A model generated the notes under the pieces. The model searched no databases. It was not told the DNA's origin and saw nothing but the letters and a program-made list of their open reading frames with translations. Below, in pieces: positions 1 to 8,171 of a stretch of 64,000 nt of DNA. The translations under genes were made by a program, and so were the position numbers. Location of the stretch: positions 62,001 through 126,000 of the forward strand of contig JAZQBL010000013.1 in assembly GCA_045545665.1 (NCBI GenBank), read 5' to 3'. Every line of letters begins with the position of its first letter. The first letter of the stretch is position 1. This stretch comes from RGIG7213 sp045545665. Its GTDB lineage: Bacteria; Bacillota; Clostridia; Oscillospirales; CAG-272.

Positions 1-163
1 GATCCTTACCGCATATGACGGCGCACCGTCCTTTGTATTTCACGTCAAGTGTGATGCGGTCTCTTTTATAGTCGGTTATACGCAGCTTACCTTCCATTAT
101 AAGCTCACGGTCGCCGTTTATGACGACAGACGGGGGCTTTGAAAACAAATCTGTATCTTTCAT
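1..163 (-). CDS. yqfC: YabP/YqfC-family sporulation protein (N-terminal part)
   Basis: Open frame running off the left edge; 54 codons are visible, beginning MKDTDLFSKPPSVVI. The pattern Pxvvi-GDREL-IMEGKLRITDY matches the start of the YabP/YqfC family, small proteins made during sporulation (YqfC is a sigma-E product in Bacillus). The start is the ATG read at 163-161; a purine-rich GGCAGG lies about 12 bases upstream, so the ribosome site is only fair. It is divergent from the ylbJ-like gene, another sporulation gene, which supports the call. In clostridia yqfC is usually followed by yqfD, which would lie outside this window. The C-terminal half is not visible. Confidence 0.7.
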   Translation of the reverse strand, partial: MKDTDLFSKPPSVVINGDRELIMEGKLRITDYKRDRITLDVKYKGRCAVICGKD

Positions 164-239
164 TCGGTTAAAAAACCTGCCTTTCGTTACGTATAATATT
201 AAAAAAGGCGAAATATTATTACATAAAAGGGGTGTGAGT

Positions 240-1115
240 ATGCAAAAAACAAAGGTGCGTTATTTAAAAAGATATGCCGTGTGTGCTGTGCTTATACTGC
301 TCGTTTTCATTTTTTTCACGAAGAGCAGCGTGTGCGCATCAGGAGCAAAAAAAGGGATATATTTTTGTATTGACACGGTGATACCTGCGGTCTTTCCGTT
401 TGCTGTAATATGCAAGCTCCTCGTTTATTCAAACGCATTTTACGGACGCGGGATATTTTTCCTCGGCGCCGTATGCTCAAGTCCTTGCTGTGCTTCCATC
501 GTATGCGATATGTACAAGGAGGGAAAAATCAACAAAAAGACGGCGGAGACGCTTTCATCATACACGAACAATCTCACACCGACGTTCGTTACGGGTTTTG
601 CGGGTTCGTACGCCCTTTCAAGTGCATACAAAGGCTTTTTGATATACGTTATATGTATTTTTTCTTCATTTTTGTACGGACTGCTTTTTAAAAAAGATAT
701 AAAAAAGGCGTGCGGCGAGCTTTCTTTTTTTCCTTCATCATTTACAAAAGCCGTAACGGAAGGGGGAAAAAGCGTTATTTCCGTATGCGGATACGTTGTA
801 TTTTTCTCGGTCATATGCGAATTTTTGTCCCTTTACATAAGCACACCGACGACTGTGTTTTTCATCACTTCTTTTCTCGAAATAACGACGGGAACAGCAA
901 ACGCGGCGATGATAAGAGGGATGATATCCGAAAGACTGCTTTTTGCCGTTTTGTCTTTTTTCGTATCGTTCACGGGAATATGCACTCAGCTTCAGGTGAT
1001 ATCACAACTGCACGCGGCATCGCTTGACTGTATTCCGTTCATCGTTGGAAAGGCGGTACAGGGCGTTCTTTCTTTTGCGATATCTTATATCGTTTATGGG
1101 ATTATTTTCGGATAA
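240..1115 (+). CDS. ylbJ: YlbJ-like sporulation integral membrane protein
   Basis: 291-residue polytopic membrane protein. Hydrophobic segments near residues 12-28, 43-62, 68-85, 130-150, 180-205 and the C-terminal 40 residues fit the YlbJ family, related to nucleoside-recognition (Gate) proteins and needed for spore formation in Bacillus. Family landmarks are the stretch IDTVIPAVFPFAVI, then DMYKEGKINKKTAE, then NNLTPTFVTGFAG. The GYP turn usual before the DMYKEG segment is replaced by a Cys-rich SSPCCAS. The start chosen is the ATG at 240 behind AAAAGGGGTGTGAGT; an earlier in-frame ATG at 120 would overlap the divergent yqfC start and has no ribosome site. The small size and the missing motif lower confidence slightly. 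Confidence 0.72.
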   Translation: MQKTKVRYLKRYAVCAVLILLVFIFFTKSSVCASGAKKGIYFCIDTVIPAVFPFAVICKLLVYSNAFYGRGIFFLGAVCSSPCCASIVCDMYKEGKINKKTAETLSSYTNNLTPTFVTGFAGSYALSSAYKGFLIYVICIFSSFLYGLLFKKDIKKACGELSFFPSSFTKAVTEGGKSVISVCGYVVFFSVICEFLSLYISTPTTVFFITSFLEITTGTANAAMIRGMISERLLFAVLSFFVSFTGICTQLQVISQLHAASLDCIPFIVGKAVQGVLSFAISYIVYGIIFG

Positions 1116-1119
1116 ATTG

Positions 1120-1148
1120 TAGACATTTGAAACAAAGTGTAGTATAAT
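1120..1148 (+). promoter_or_regulatory. sigma-A promoter for the small Cys protein cluster
   Basis: TAGACA at 1120-1125, a 17-base spacer and TATAAT at 1143-1148. It lies just after the ylbJ-like stop codon and about 30 bases before the ATG at 1178, so it likely drives the three genes from 1178 to 2828. Confidence 0.6.
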
Positions 1149-1177
1149 TGCAAAAGAATAAAAAAAGGAAACGTGCC

Positions 1178-1393
1178 ATGAAAGAAAAAAAAGAGATAGA
1201 AAAAATATGCGCTTACTGTGAACATTCACGTGATACGCAGGATTCCGAGTATCTTATATGCTCAAAAAACGGCATCGTGCACGCAATGTACAAATGCCGT
1301 AAATTCGTGTACGATCCGATAAAAAGATCGCCTAAAAGTCCTGCAAAAAACTCTCCTTCACTTGAATATATAGACCTCGGTTCAAACGAATAA
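1178..1393 (+). CDS. Small Cys-containing protein, likely metal-binding
   Basis: 71 residues. Four cysteines are arranged CAYC, then C in LICS, then C in YKCRKF, followed by the basic tail VYDPIKRSPK. This resembles a small family common in Clostridia (a CxYCE ... C ... CRKFxYDPxKR pattern) that I know only as hypothetical; a zinc-binding role is an inference from the Cys spacing. The start is the ATG at 1178 behind AAAAAAGGAAACGTGCC; an earlier in-frame ATG at 1148 overlaps the promoter -10 box and is rejected. The genes downstream handle sulfur or selenium, but no direct functional link is visible. Confidence 0.7.
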   Translation: MKEKKEIEKICAYCEHSRDTQDSEYLICSKNGIVHAMYKCRKFVYDPIKRSPKSPAKNSPSLEYIDLGSNE

Positions 1394-1459
1394 TACTTTT
1401 TTCGCCTTTCTTTCACCCATTGCATATACTGTAATGCGGCACAAGAAAGGGGGGATCGT

Positions 1460-1684
1460 ATGAACGGTAAAAGTATAATCGCCGTAAGCTCCGTCACCTA
1501 CGCGATGAAGGGTGCGGATCTTCTGGCAAAAAACAAAATAAAACGTCGTATTGTGAAGCTGAAGCCCGACGAAACGAAAAGAGGCTGTATGTACGGAATT
1601 TCCGTGTCATCCGATGATACGGAGAACGCCGTGAGGATACTCAGGGCGGGGGCTGTTGACTATTCCGAGATAATACGTGAATAA
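1460..1684 (+). CDS. DUF3343 (putative Se/S carrier-like) protein
   Basis: 74 residues, matching DUF3343, a family named for its co-occurrence with selenium/sulfur metabolism. Visible features are an N-terminal beta strand (IIAVSSVTYAMKGADLL), a central basic stretch and the single conserved cysteine in RGCMYGISV, followed by a helix (TENAVRILRAGA). The proposed role is to accept a persulfide or selenium from a cysteine desulfurase. The next gene is a class V desulfurase and overlaps it by 8 bases, which fits a donor-carrier pair. It has a strong ribosome site (AAGAAAGGGGGGATCGT). The chemistry is inferred from family and context. Confidence 0.75.
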   Translation: MNGKSIIAVSSVTYAMKGADLLAKNKIKRRIVKLKPDETKRGCMYGISVSSDDTENAVRILRAGAVDYSEIIRE

Positions 1685-2828
1685 CACGGTATATCTTGAC
1701 AACGCCGCAACGTCATACCCGAAGCCTGCGTGCGTATACAAGGAGGCTATGCGGTGTATGAAATACTACTGCGGAAATCCGGGGCGTTCATCGCACAAAA
1801 TGTCGCTTTACGCCGCAGAAAAGATCTACGAATGCAGAACGCTTTTATCTGAATTTATAAACTCGAAATCGCCTGAAAACGTCGTTTTTACACTCAACAC
1901 GACCTATGCGCTCAACATAGCGATAAAGGCGGTGCTTAAGCACGGCGACCACGTGATAGTGGGAAACGCGGAACATAATTCCGTGCTTCGTCCGCTGTAT
2001 GCACTAAAAAAAACTCACGGTATAAGCATTTCAAAAGTAAACGTCTTTGCAGACGGCGACGAAACAGTATCAAAAATATCGTCGCTTATAACGCCGAGGA
2101 CGCGTGCCGTTATTTTTTCCCACGCAGGAAACGTCATACCGTACGTTTTGCCTGCAGAAAAGATCGGCGCACTATGCCGAAGATTCGGGATATTTTTCAT
2201 ACTCGACTGCGCCCAAAGCGCAGGAGTATACGATATAGATATGGAAGGGGCACACGTTGACGCCGTGTGCTTGCCGTCGCACAAAGGACTGTTGGGAATA
2301 CAGGGAGCGGGTGCTGTTTGTTTTTCCGATCTTGCGGCGTCTTCTTTTTTAAAGACCTTTGCCGAAGGCGGCAACGGCACGTCGTCATTTGATGCATCAA
2401 TGCCTGATTTTCTGCCGGAAAGGTTTGAAGCCGGCACACTTCCGACGCCTGCCATAGCAAGCCTTCACGAGGGTATAAAATACGTAAGGAATCTGGGAAC
2501 GGAAAATATAAGGCAAGCGAACAAAGCCCTTTGTTCGGAGCTTTGCGGCCGTCTTTCAAGCTTAAAAAACGTAACGGTATACAACGGTGAAAGAATGGGA
2601 AGCACAGTCGTTTTCAACGTATCGGGGCTTTCTTCCGAAGACGTCGCATCATCGCTTTCCGACAGAGGCATTTGCGTAAGAGGCGGTTTTCACTGCTGTC
2701 CCGACGTGCACAGATTTCTGAACACGGAAAGCACGGGGGCAGTACGTGCAAGCTTCAGCGTTTTCAACACAAAAAACGACGTTGACGCCCTTTACACGGC
2801 AGTAAGATCAATTTCGGAAAATATATGA
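1677..2828 (+). CDS. Cysteine desulfurase-like class V aminotransferase
   Basis: 383-residue PLP enzyme of the SufS/CsdA-type family, predicted to take sulfur (or selenium) from cysteine. Visible family marks are the opening VYLDNAATSYPKP, the PLP-stacking His in GNAEHNSVLRP, the cofactor Asp in ILDCAQSAGVYD, the Schiff-base lysine in LPSHKGLLGIQGAG, and a C-terminal active-site cysteine region GGFHCCPDVHR followed by GAVRASFSVFNT. Translation begins at GTG 1677 inside the end of the DUF3343 gene, so the two are translationally coupled. There is no sufBCD or iscU nearby, so iron-sulfur assembly is less likely than a dedicated sulfur or selenium transfer with the DUF3343 protein. Confidence 0.85.
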   Translation: MNNTVYLDNAATSYPKPACVYKEAMRCMKYYCGNPGRSSHKMSLYAAEKIYECRTLLSEFINSKSPENVVFTLNTTYALNIAIKAVLKHGDHVIVGNAEHNSVLRPLYALKKTHGISISKVNVFADGDETVSKISSLITPRTRAVIFSHAGNVIPYVLPAEKIGALCRRFGIFFILDCAQSAGVYDIDMEGAHVDAVCLPSHKGLLGIQGAGAVCFSDLAASSFLKTFAEGGNGTSSFDASMPDFLPERFEAGTLPTPAIASLHEGIKYVRNLGTENIRQANKALCSELCGRLSSLKNVTVYNGERMGSTVVFNVSGLSSEDVASSLSDRGICVRGGFHCCPDVHRFLNTESTGAVRASFSVFNTKNDVDALYTAVRSISENI

Positions 2829-2831
2829 CAA

Positions 2832-2867
2832 AAGGCAGAAGCGTATGAACGTTTCTGCCTTGGTTTT
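2832..2867 (+). terminator. Rho-independent terminator after the desulfurase
   Basis: AAGGCAGAAGCG / CGTTTCTGCCTT stem (12 bp with one wobble) around TATGAA, followed by GGTTTTTAT. It starts 4 bases after the desulfurase stop codon. Confidence 0.8.
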
Positions 2868-2904
2868 TATAAAAAACACAGACGTGCCGAAGATCGACAC
2901 GTCT
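2868..2904 (-). terminator. Rho-independent terminator after rpsU
   Basis: Read on the minus strand: AGACGTG / CACGTCT arms with an extended CGA/TCG inner stem, then GTGTTTTTTATAAAA. It lies 20 bases past the rpsU stop and is back to back with the plus-strand terminator. Confidence 0.8.
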
Positions 2905-2923
2905 ACATTCGTTTGTAAAAGAA

Positions 2924-3100
2924 TTACTTGTACTTGCGCTTTCTTGCCGCCTCGGACTTTTTCTTGCGCTTTACGCTGGGCTTTTCGTAATGCTCCCTCT
3001 TACGGAGCTCCGTGAGAACTCCGGAACGTGCGCACTGTCTTTTAAATCTGCGAAGAGCGCTATCAAGCGTTTCATTCTCTTTTACTCTGACTTCTGCCAT
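2924..3100 (-). CDS. rpsU: 30S ribosomal protein S21
   Basis: 58 residues, the normal S21 length. MAEVRVKENETLDSALRRF and the Arg/Lys-rich C-terminus (RKKKSEAARKRKYK) are characteristic. It binds the small ribosomal subunit near the anti-Shine-Dalgarno region and aids initiation. The start is the ATG at 3100 behind GGGAGGGATTGTT; an upstream in-frame ATG would need a less suitable leader. The gene has its own consensus promoter, so it is expressed apart from leuS upstream, and it ends at its own terminator. Confidence 0.97.
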   Translation of the reverse strand: MAEVRVKENETLDSALRRFKRQCARSGVLTELRKREHYEKPSVKRKKKSEAARKRKYK

Positions 3101-3138
3101 TAACAATCCCTCCCTTCGCAATCGAACATCTGCAAAAT

Positions 3139-3167
3139 ATTATATACCGAAATCATCAAATTGTCAA
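3139..3167 (-). promoter_or_regulatory. Consensus sigma-A promoter for rpsU
   Basis: On the minus strand TTGACA (3167-3162), a 17-base spacer and TATAAT (3144-3139): both hexamers match the consensus exactly. It lies between leuS and rpsU, giving a leader of about 35 bases. Confidence 0.85.
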
Positions 3168-3217
3168 GTATTTTTTTCGATTTTTTTCAGAAAATGCGAC
3201 AAAAATGTGACAGTATA

Positions 3218-5620
3218 TTACTTTACTACGATATTGAATATTTTTCCGGGTACGTATATTTCCTTAACGACCGTTTTGCCTGCAAGATTTTCGGCAATTT
3301 TTTCGTTTGCCATAACAGCCGCCATAGCCGTTTCCTTATCGCAATCCTTGGGAATTACGACGGTACCTCTCATTTTACCGTTTATCTGAACGCCTATTTC
3401 AACCGTGCTGTCCACCGTCTTCGCTTCGTCGTATTCGGGCCACTTTGCATAAGAGCAGAAGCCTTCGCCGCCGAAGTATTCCCAAAGCTCCTCACAAAGG
3501 TGGGGTGCAAAAGGACAAAGAAGTACAACGAACGTCATAGCTTCGTCCTTTGTAAGATAGCCTACGTCGGATATTTCGTTAAGCAAGCTCATCATAGCCG
3601 CGATAGCCGTGTTGAACTTCATATTGTCGATATCCTCTGTTACCTTCTTTATCGTCTTATGGAACGATACTTCAAGCTCCTTCGTTACGCCTTCTCCCTT
3701 TACCATATCGGGAAGCGATGCAACTCTTTCCAAAAATCTCTTACAGCCCTTGATGCTTGCCTGCGACCAGGGTGCGGACTTTTCAAAGTCACCTATAAAC
3801 ATTTCGTAAAGGCGGAGAGAGTCTGCGCCGTAATCTCTTACGATATCGTCGGGATTAATTACGTTTCCTCTCGATTTCGACATCTTTTCGCCGTTTTCAC
3901 CGAGTATCATACCGTGTGCCGTACGCTTCTTGTAAGGCTCTTTGCAGGAAAGTACGCCGATATCATAAAGGAACTTTGCCCAGAAACGTGAGTAGAGCAA
4001 GTGTAGAGTTACGTGTTCCATACCGCCGTTGTACCAGTCAACGGGCATCCAGTAATCGAGTGCTTCTTTAGCCGCAAGTGCGTCGTTGTTCTTCGGATCG
4101 CAGTAGCGCAAGAAGTACCAGGATGAACCTGCCCAGTTAGGCATCGTATCCGTTTCTCTCGTTGCGTGTCCGCCGCAGTTGGGGCACGTCGTATTCACCC
4201 AATCCGTTGCTTTTGCAAGGGGAGATTCGCCCGTGTCGGTGGGTTCGTATGCTTCAACGTTCGGAAGCGTCAAAGGAAGCTGATCTTCGGGTATCGGCAC
4301 CCATCCGCACTTTTCACAGTATACGAGCGGTACGGGCTCGCCCCAGTATCTCTGACGTGAGAATACCCAGTCGCGGAGCTTATAGTTCGTTTTCTTTTCG
4401 CCTATGCCCTTTTCCGTCAGGAATTTGATTATTGCTTCTTTTGCCTCTGCTACCTGCATACCGTCAAGGAAGCCTGAATTTACCATCGTACCTGTTTCAA
4501 CGTCCGTGAAGGCTTCGTTCTGAACGTCACCGCCTGCAACGACCTCGATTATGGGAAGATCGAATTTCTTTGCAAAATCCCAGTCACGTGTGTCGTGTGC
4601 GGGAACCGCCATAATTGCGCCCGTGCCGTATGTAGCCAAAACGTAGTCGGAAACGAATATCGGTATTTCTTTGCCGTTTACGGGGTTTATCGCCTTGACG
4701 CCGTCAAGCATAACGCCCGTTTTGTCCTTTACAAGCTCCGTTCTTTCGAAGTCGGATTTCTTTGCGGCATCTTCCTTGTATTTGATTATCGCATCGTAAT
4801 TTTTAAGTGAGTTTTTCCATTTTTCAACGAGTGCGTGCTCGGGAGCTATGACCATATACGTTGCGCCGAAAAGCGTGTCGGGACGTGTCGTATATACCGT
4901 TATCGTATCGCCTTCGGTCGTTGCGAATTTGACCTCTGCGCCGTACGAACGGCCGATCCAGTTTATTTCCTGTGTCTTTACTCTTTCGATGAAGTCAAGG
5001 CCTTCAAGGTCGTCTATAAGTCTGTCCGCATACTCCGTTATCTTGAGCATCCACTGGCTTTTTACCTTACGTATTACCTCGGATCCGCAACGCTCGCAAA
5101 CGCCGTTTACGACTTCTTCGTTTGCAAGAACCACCTTACACGAAGTACAGAAGTTAACGGACATTTCTTTCTTATATGCAAGTCCTTTCTTATAAAGCTG
5201 CAAGAATATCCACTGTGTCCACTTTACGTAGTTGGGGTCCGTTGTGTCTATTTCACGTGACCAGTCAAAGGAAAGACCGAGCATTTTGAGCTGTTTTTTG
5301 AACTTTGCGACGTTTACCTCGGTTACCTTTGCGGGGTGTATCTTGTTTTTGATAGCGTAGTTTTCCGTCGGAAGACCGAAAGCATCCCAACCCATCGGGA
5401 AAAGGACGTTATAGCCCTGCATACGCTTTTTACGCGAAACTATATCAAGTGCCGTATAAGGACGGGGATGTCCTATGTGAAGGCCCTGTCCTGACGGATA
5501 GGGGAACTCGATAAGTGCGTAATATTTGGGAAGCGTGTAGTCGTTTTTCGCTTCAAAAGCGTGGTTTTCTTCCCATCTGTCTTGCCATTTTTTCTCAATG
5601 CCTGTGTAATCGTACTTCAT
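3218..5620 (-). CDS. leuS: Leucyl-tRNA synthetase
   Basis: 800 residues, the usual bacterial length. It charges tRNA-Leu with leucine. The class I signatures are present: HIGH at residues 48-51 (GLHIGHPRPY) and KMSKS at 579-583. The editing (CP1) domain includes the conserved TTRPDTLFGAT segment, and a zinc-type Cys cluster (CTSCKVV...CERCG) is visible. The C-terminus shows the usual VQINGKMRGT and GKIFNIVVK elements. The start is the ATG at 5620 behind AGGAAAGG; an upstream in-frame codon is not needed. It is preceded by rsfS at 21 bases, the order rsfS-leuS being common in clostridia. No leucine T-box is seen, since the gene is internal to a long operon. Confidence 0.97.
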   Translation of the reverse strand: MKYDYTGIEKKWQDRWEENHAFEAKNDYTLPKYYALIEFPYPSGQGLHIGHPRPYTALDIVSRKKRMQGYNVLFPMGWDAFGLPTENYAIKNKIHPAKVTEVNVAKFKKQLKMLGLSFDWSREIDTTDPNYVKWTQWIFLQLYKKGLAYKKEMSVNFCTSCKVVLANEEVVNGVCERCGSEVIRKVKSQWMLKITEYADRLIDDLEGLDFIERVKTQEINWIGRSYGAEVKFATTEGDTITVYTTRPDTLFGATYMVIAPEHALVEKWKNSLKNYDAIIKYKEDAAKKSDFERTELVKDKTGVMLDGVKAINPVNGKEIPIFVSDYVLATYGTGAIMAVPAHDTRDWDFAKKFDLPIIEVVAGGDVQNEAFTDVETGTMVNSGFLDGMQVAEAKEAIIKFLTEKGIGEKKTNYKLRDWVFSRQRYWGEPVPLVYCEKCGWVPIPEDQLPLTLPNVEAYEPTDTGESPLAKATDWVNTTCPNCGGHATRETDTMPNWAGSSWYFLRYCDPKNNDALAAKEALDYWMPVDWYNGGMEHVTLHLLYSRFWAKFLYDIGVLSCKEPYKKRTAHGMILGENGEKMSKSRGNVINPDDIVRDYGADSLRLYEMFIGDFEKSAPWSQASIKGCKRFLERVASLPDMVKGEGVTKELEVSFHKTIKKVTEDIDNMKFNTAIAAMMSLLNEISDVGYLTKDEAMTFVVLLCPFAPHLCEELWEYFGGEGFCSYAKWPEYDEAKTVDSTVEIGVQINGKMRGTVVIPKDCDKETAMAAVMANEKIAENLAGKTVVKEIYVPGKIFNIVVK

Positions 5621-5641
5621 TATTTTATACCTTTCCTGCAA

Positions 5642-6058
5642 TTATTCTTCTTTGTTTCCGTCAAGCTCGACTGCATCGCCCCAGAGCTTGTCAAGCTTAT
5701 AAAATTCTCTTGCCGATTTTATAAAAATATGAACTATAACGGATGAAAAATCAAGAACGCACCATTCGCCTCTGCCCATACCGTCAGTATGTGCCGGTGG
5801 TGTGTTGCAAAGTGTCATCTGATATTCAAGCTCGTCGGACAGAGATTTTACCTGCGTCGTTGAATTTGCCGTACAGATAACGAAATAATCCGCTATTACC
5901 GTGCGTGAATGTACTTCAAGCAGTTTTATGTCGCCGCCCTTTTTGATATCGAGTATATTCACGATCTTATCGGCTATTTTTTTGGGTTCAGCCCCTGTAA
6001 GGTCTTCGGGTACTATCTGAAGAGAATCTTCTTTTGCCGTTTCGAATATGTTTTCCAT
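5642..6058 (-). CDS. rsfS: Ribosome silencing factor
   Basis: 138-residue RsfS/Iojap-family protein. It binds ribosomal protein L14 and keeps the 50S subunit from joining 30S when growth stops. The family core VHSRTVIADYFVICTANSTTQVKSL and GMGRGEWCVLDFSSVIVHIF is clear. Two adjacent ATG codons (6061 and 6058) are possible starts; the second has the better 5-base spacing from AAAGGTG. The start overlaps the yqeK stop, implying translational coupling. A 40-residue acidic N-terminal extension precedes the conserved core. Confidence 0.93.
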   Translation of the reverse strand: MENIFETAKEDSLQIVPEDLTGAEPKKIADKIVNILDIKKGGDIKLLEVHSRTVIADYFVICTANSTTQVKSLSDELEYQMTLCNTPPAHTDGMGRGEWCVLDFSSVIVHIFIKSAREFYKLDKLWGDAVELDGNKEE

Positions 6059-6705
6059 CATATCACCTTTCTATCTACCGTTTGTTTTTGTTCTTCAAAT
6101 CCGATAAACGTAAGCGGGTGTATAAACGCACCCTTGTTCTTTAAATTCCTTACTGTATTATCGTAAGCCAAAAGCACCGCTTTGTCAAGATGCTTTTCAA
6201 TATTTTCGCCGTTTCGTTTGTTAAAATAGAAATCATTTAGTGTTTTACACGCCTCGTGACGCCTCTCGGGTTCAATATAATCCGACAAAAAGACTATTTT
6301 TTCACAAAGCGTCATACCGCCGCCGCCTGTGCAGTGCTTGCTTATCATACCGCACACGTCGTCATCGACCATTAAAGGAAGCTTTTCCTTTGCGTACGGT
6401 GCGCCGGTTATCTGATGAAGCACCGACGGGGATCTGAGCTCGTTTTCCGTAAGCTCAATACCGTATTTTTGGCAGAGTGCCATATGTTCTTCCGTCGTTT
6501 TTTCTTTCGTTATATCGTGAAGAAATGCGGCTGTGACTGTTTTTTTCGTGTCACTTTCCGAAAGCTTCAGCTCACAGCATATGCGGTACGCTGTTTTTGC
6601 AACCGATACGACGTGCGAAAGTCTTTTTTCCGTAAGCTCGTCTTTTACCGCGCCGTAAAGCACGTTTATATGATCAAGTTCTGTAAAGTCCGTTTTTGTA
6701 CACAT
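6058..6705 (-). CDS. yqeK: YqeK-family HD-domain hydrolase
   Basis: 215-residue HD-superfamily protein. YqeK enzymes hydrolyse diadenosine tetraphosphate symmetrically. Metal-binding residues are visible: H in RLSHVVSVA, HD in AAFLHDITKEK, H in VLHQITGAP, H in SKHCTGG and D in FLSDYIEPERR. The usual HTTG reads HCTGG here. ATG 6705 follows AAGGAAGTG by about 11 bases; a TTG at 6711 with tighter spacing is an alternative. The start lies inside the 3' end of nadD (about 30-base overlap). The neighbour set nadD-yqeK-rsfS is conserved in Firmicutes. Confidence 0.9.
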   Translation of the reverse strand: MCTKTDFTELDHINVLYGAVKDELTEKRLSHVVSVAKTAYRICCELKLSESDTKKTVTAAFLHDITKEKTTEEHMALCQKYGIELTENELRSPSVLHQITGAPYAKEKLPLMVDDDVCGMISKHCTGGGGMTLCEKIVFLSDYIEPERRHEACKTLNDFYFNKRNGENIEKHLDKAVLLAYDNTVRNLKNKGAFIHPLTFIGFEEQKQTVDRKVI

Positions 6706-7285
6706 AGTCAAGCACTTCCTTTGTAAGACTTTCCGATACGTCCCGTCCGTCCTTTATTCCCTGTCTTATTTCCGTTGACGACATGGGGTAAGGGGAAAAC
6801 TTCGGTGTCATTATACGTGCGCCGAAGCGCTCCTTATATTCTTTCTTTTTGCTCTGTATTTTTTCATAAAGCTCCGTGCCGTATTCTCTCGGAAAACAAA
6901 CGACGGTGCAAAGAGAAAATATGACTTCCGGCTCTTTCCAGGTATCGAGGCTTAAAAACATATCGTCACCGACGAGCAAAAACAGCTCGTTTTCGTCATT
7001 TTTGAAGTGGCGGAGCGTATCTTTCGTATAGCTTATACCCTTTTTTTCTATCTCGTAGCCGCTGACCGTTGCTTTTTTTATTTTCCCGAATGCAAGCTTT
7101 GCCATTTCAAGGCGCAGATTCGGGTCGTCATCGTCGCGCACCCGTTTATGCGGAGGCGACCAGGTGACCGTCACCAGAAGCTCGTCAAGCCTTGCGCACT
7201 TTATAAAATGCCTTGCCGCTTTGATATGGCCGATATGCGGAGGAGCAAACGTGCCGCCGTATATTCCTACTCTCTTTTTCGTCAT
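6674..7285 (-). CDS. nadD: Nicotinate-nucleotide adenylyltransferase
   Basis: 203 residues. It transfers AMP to nicotinate mononucleotide to make deamido-NAD in NAD synthesis. The nucleotidyltransferase motif is GTFAPPHIGH near residue 11 (GTFxPxHxGH), with the second motif SSTEIR near residue 170. The substrate-binding TWSPPHK and LLVGDDMFLSLDTWKEP segments are typical. ATG 7285 overlaps the yhbY stop by 4 bases (ATGA). Confidence 0.95.
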   Translation of the reverse strand: MTKKRVGIYGGTFAPPHIGHIKAARHFIKCARLDELLVTVTWSPPHKRVRDDDDPNLRLEMAKLAFGKIKKATVSGYEIEKKGISYTKDTLRHFKNDENELFLLVGDDMFLSLDTWKEPEVIFSLCTVVCFPREYGTELYEKIQSKKKEYKERFGARIMTPKFSPYPMSSTEIRQGIKDGRDVSESLTKEVLDYVYKNGLYRT

Positions 7286-7587
7286 TTCGGCAGAATTATG
7301 CGTGTTTCACGGCGTTTTTTATCCTGTGTTTCACGGTATATGACAAACTTTCCGCCAAGCACGGAAACGCCGTCGGCGCCCGTCTTTTCGCACACGATAT
7401 CGCACGCTTCCCTTGCTGTATAAAGGGAGTTTTCAAGAACGTGGATCTTGACGAGCTCGTGAGCTGTAAGCGCATCGGATATCTGTTTTATCATATTTTC
7501 ACCGATATCGTTTTTGCCTATCTGGAATATGGGAGCCAACGGCTGCGCCTTTGCTCTCAAAAATGCTCTTTGCTTTGAATTTAACAT
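7282..7587 (-). CDS. yhbY: YhbY-family RNA-binding (CRM domain) protein
   Basis: 101 residues forming a single CRM domain. YhbY proteins bind pre-50S ribosomes. The family opening LNSKQRAFLRAKAQPLAPIFQIGKNDIGENMI (GKxG-type loop varied to GKND) and the later LVKIHVLENS are visible. ATG 7587 has the ribosome site GGAGAAATT. The start overlaps the end of rdgB by 7 bases. It lies upstream of nadD as in other clostridia. Confidence 0.92.
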   Translation of the reverse strand: MLNSKQRAFLRAKAQPLAPIFQIGKNDIGENMIKQISDALTAHELVKIHVLENSLYTAREACDIVCEKTGADGVSVLGGKFVIYRETQDKKRRETRIILPK

Positions 7588-8171
7588 AATTTCTCCAACC
7601 TTTCGGCAAGTGCTTCTATCGCTCTTGCTCTGTGGCTTATTTTATTTTTATCTTCCTTACTTATTTCAGAAAACGTCTTGCCGTACGGCGGATAGTAGAA
7701 AACGGGATCGTAGCCGAAGCCGCCGTCACCGCTTCTTTGCTCCGTTATTATTCCCTGTACCTCGCCTTTTACGCAAAAGCTTTCACCGCGGGGGAACACA
7801 CAGCACATAGTGCAAACGAACTTTGCCGTTCTTTTTTCGTACGGTATATCCTTTAATTTTTCAAGTATTTTGTTTATATTCTCGTCATCGCCGCCGCCCG
7901 AATATCTTGCCGAATATATACCCGGCTCACCGTTCAAAGCATCAACGCACAGTCCCGAATCGTCTGCAATGCCGATATATCCGAGCCTTGCGGGGACTGA
8001 CGCTTTTATTTTTGCGTTTTCTTCAAACGTTTTTCCGTCCTCGATTATCTCCTCCGTATATCCTATATCGGCTAAAGAAAGGATCTTCACGTTCGGGAGC
8101 TTTGACGAAAGGATCGCCTCAAGCTCCGCTATCTTCTTTTTATTGTTTGATGCAAGTACGAATTCCGTCAT
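7581..8171 (-). CDS. rdgB: XTP/dITP diphosphatase (non-canonical purine NTP pyrophosphatase)
   Basis: 196-residue HAM1/RdgB-family enzyme that removes dITP and XTP from the nucleotide pool. Landmarks are the opening FVLASNNKKKIAELEAIL, the catalytic region GIADDSGLCVDALNGEPGIYSARYSG, GGFGYDPVFYYP and the terminal KNKISHRARAIEAL. The start overlaps the ftsY stop by 4 bases (ATGA), and its end overlaps yhbY. Length is normal. Confidence 0.96.
   Translation of the reverse strand: MTEFVLASNNKKKIAELEAILSSKLPNVKILSLADIGYTEEIIEDGKTFEENAKIKASVPARLGYIGIADDSGLCVDALNGEPGIYSARYSGGGDDENINKILEKLKDIPYEKRTAKFVCTMCCVFPRGESFCVKGEVQGIITEQRSGDGGFGYDPVFYYPPYGKTFSEISKEDKNKISHRARAIEALAERLEKLC

Noticed and set aside
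3161..3991. Plus-strand open frame of 276 codons opposite leuS
   Set aside because: Composition is that of an antisense shadow of leuS, with no recognisable domain or start signal.
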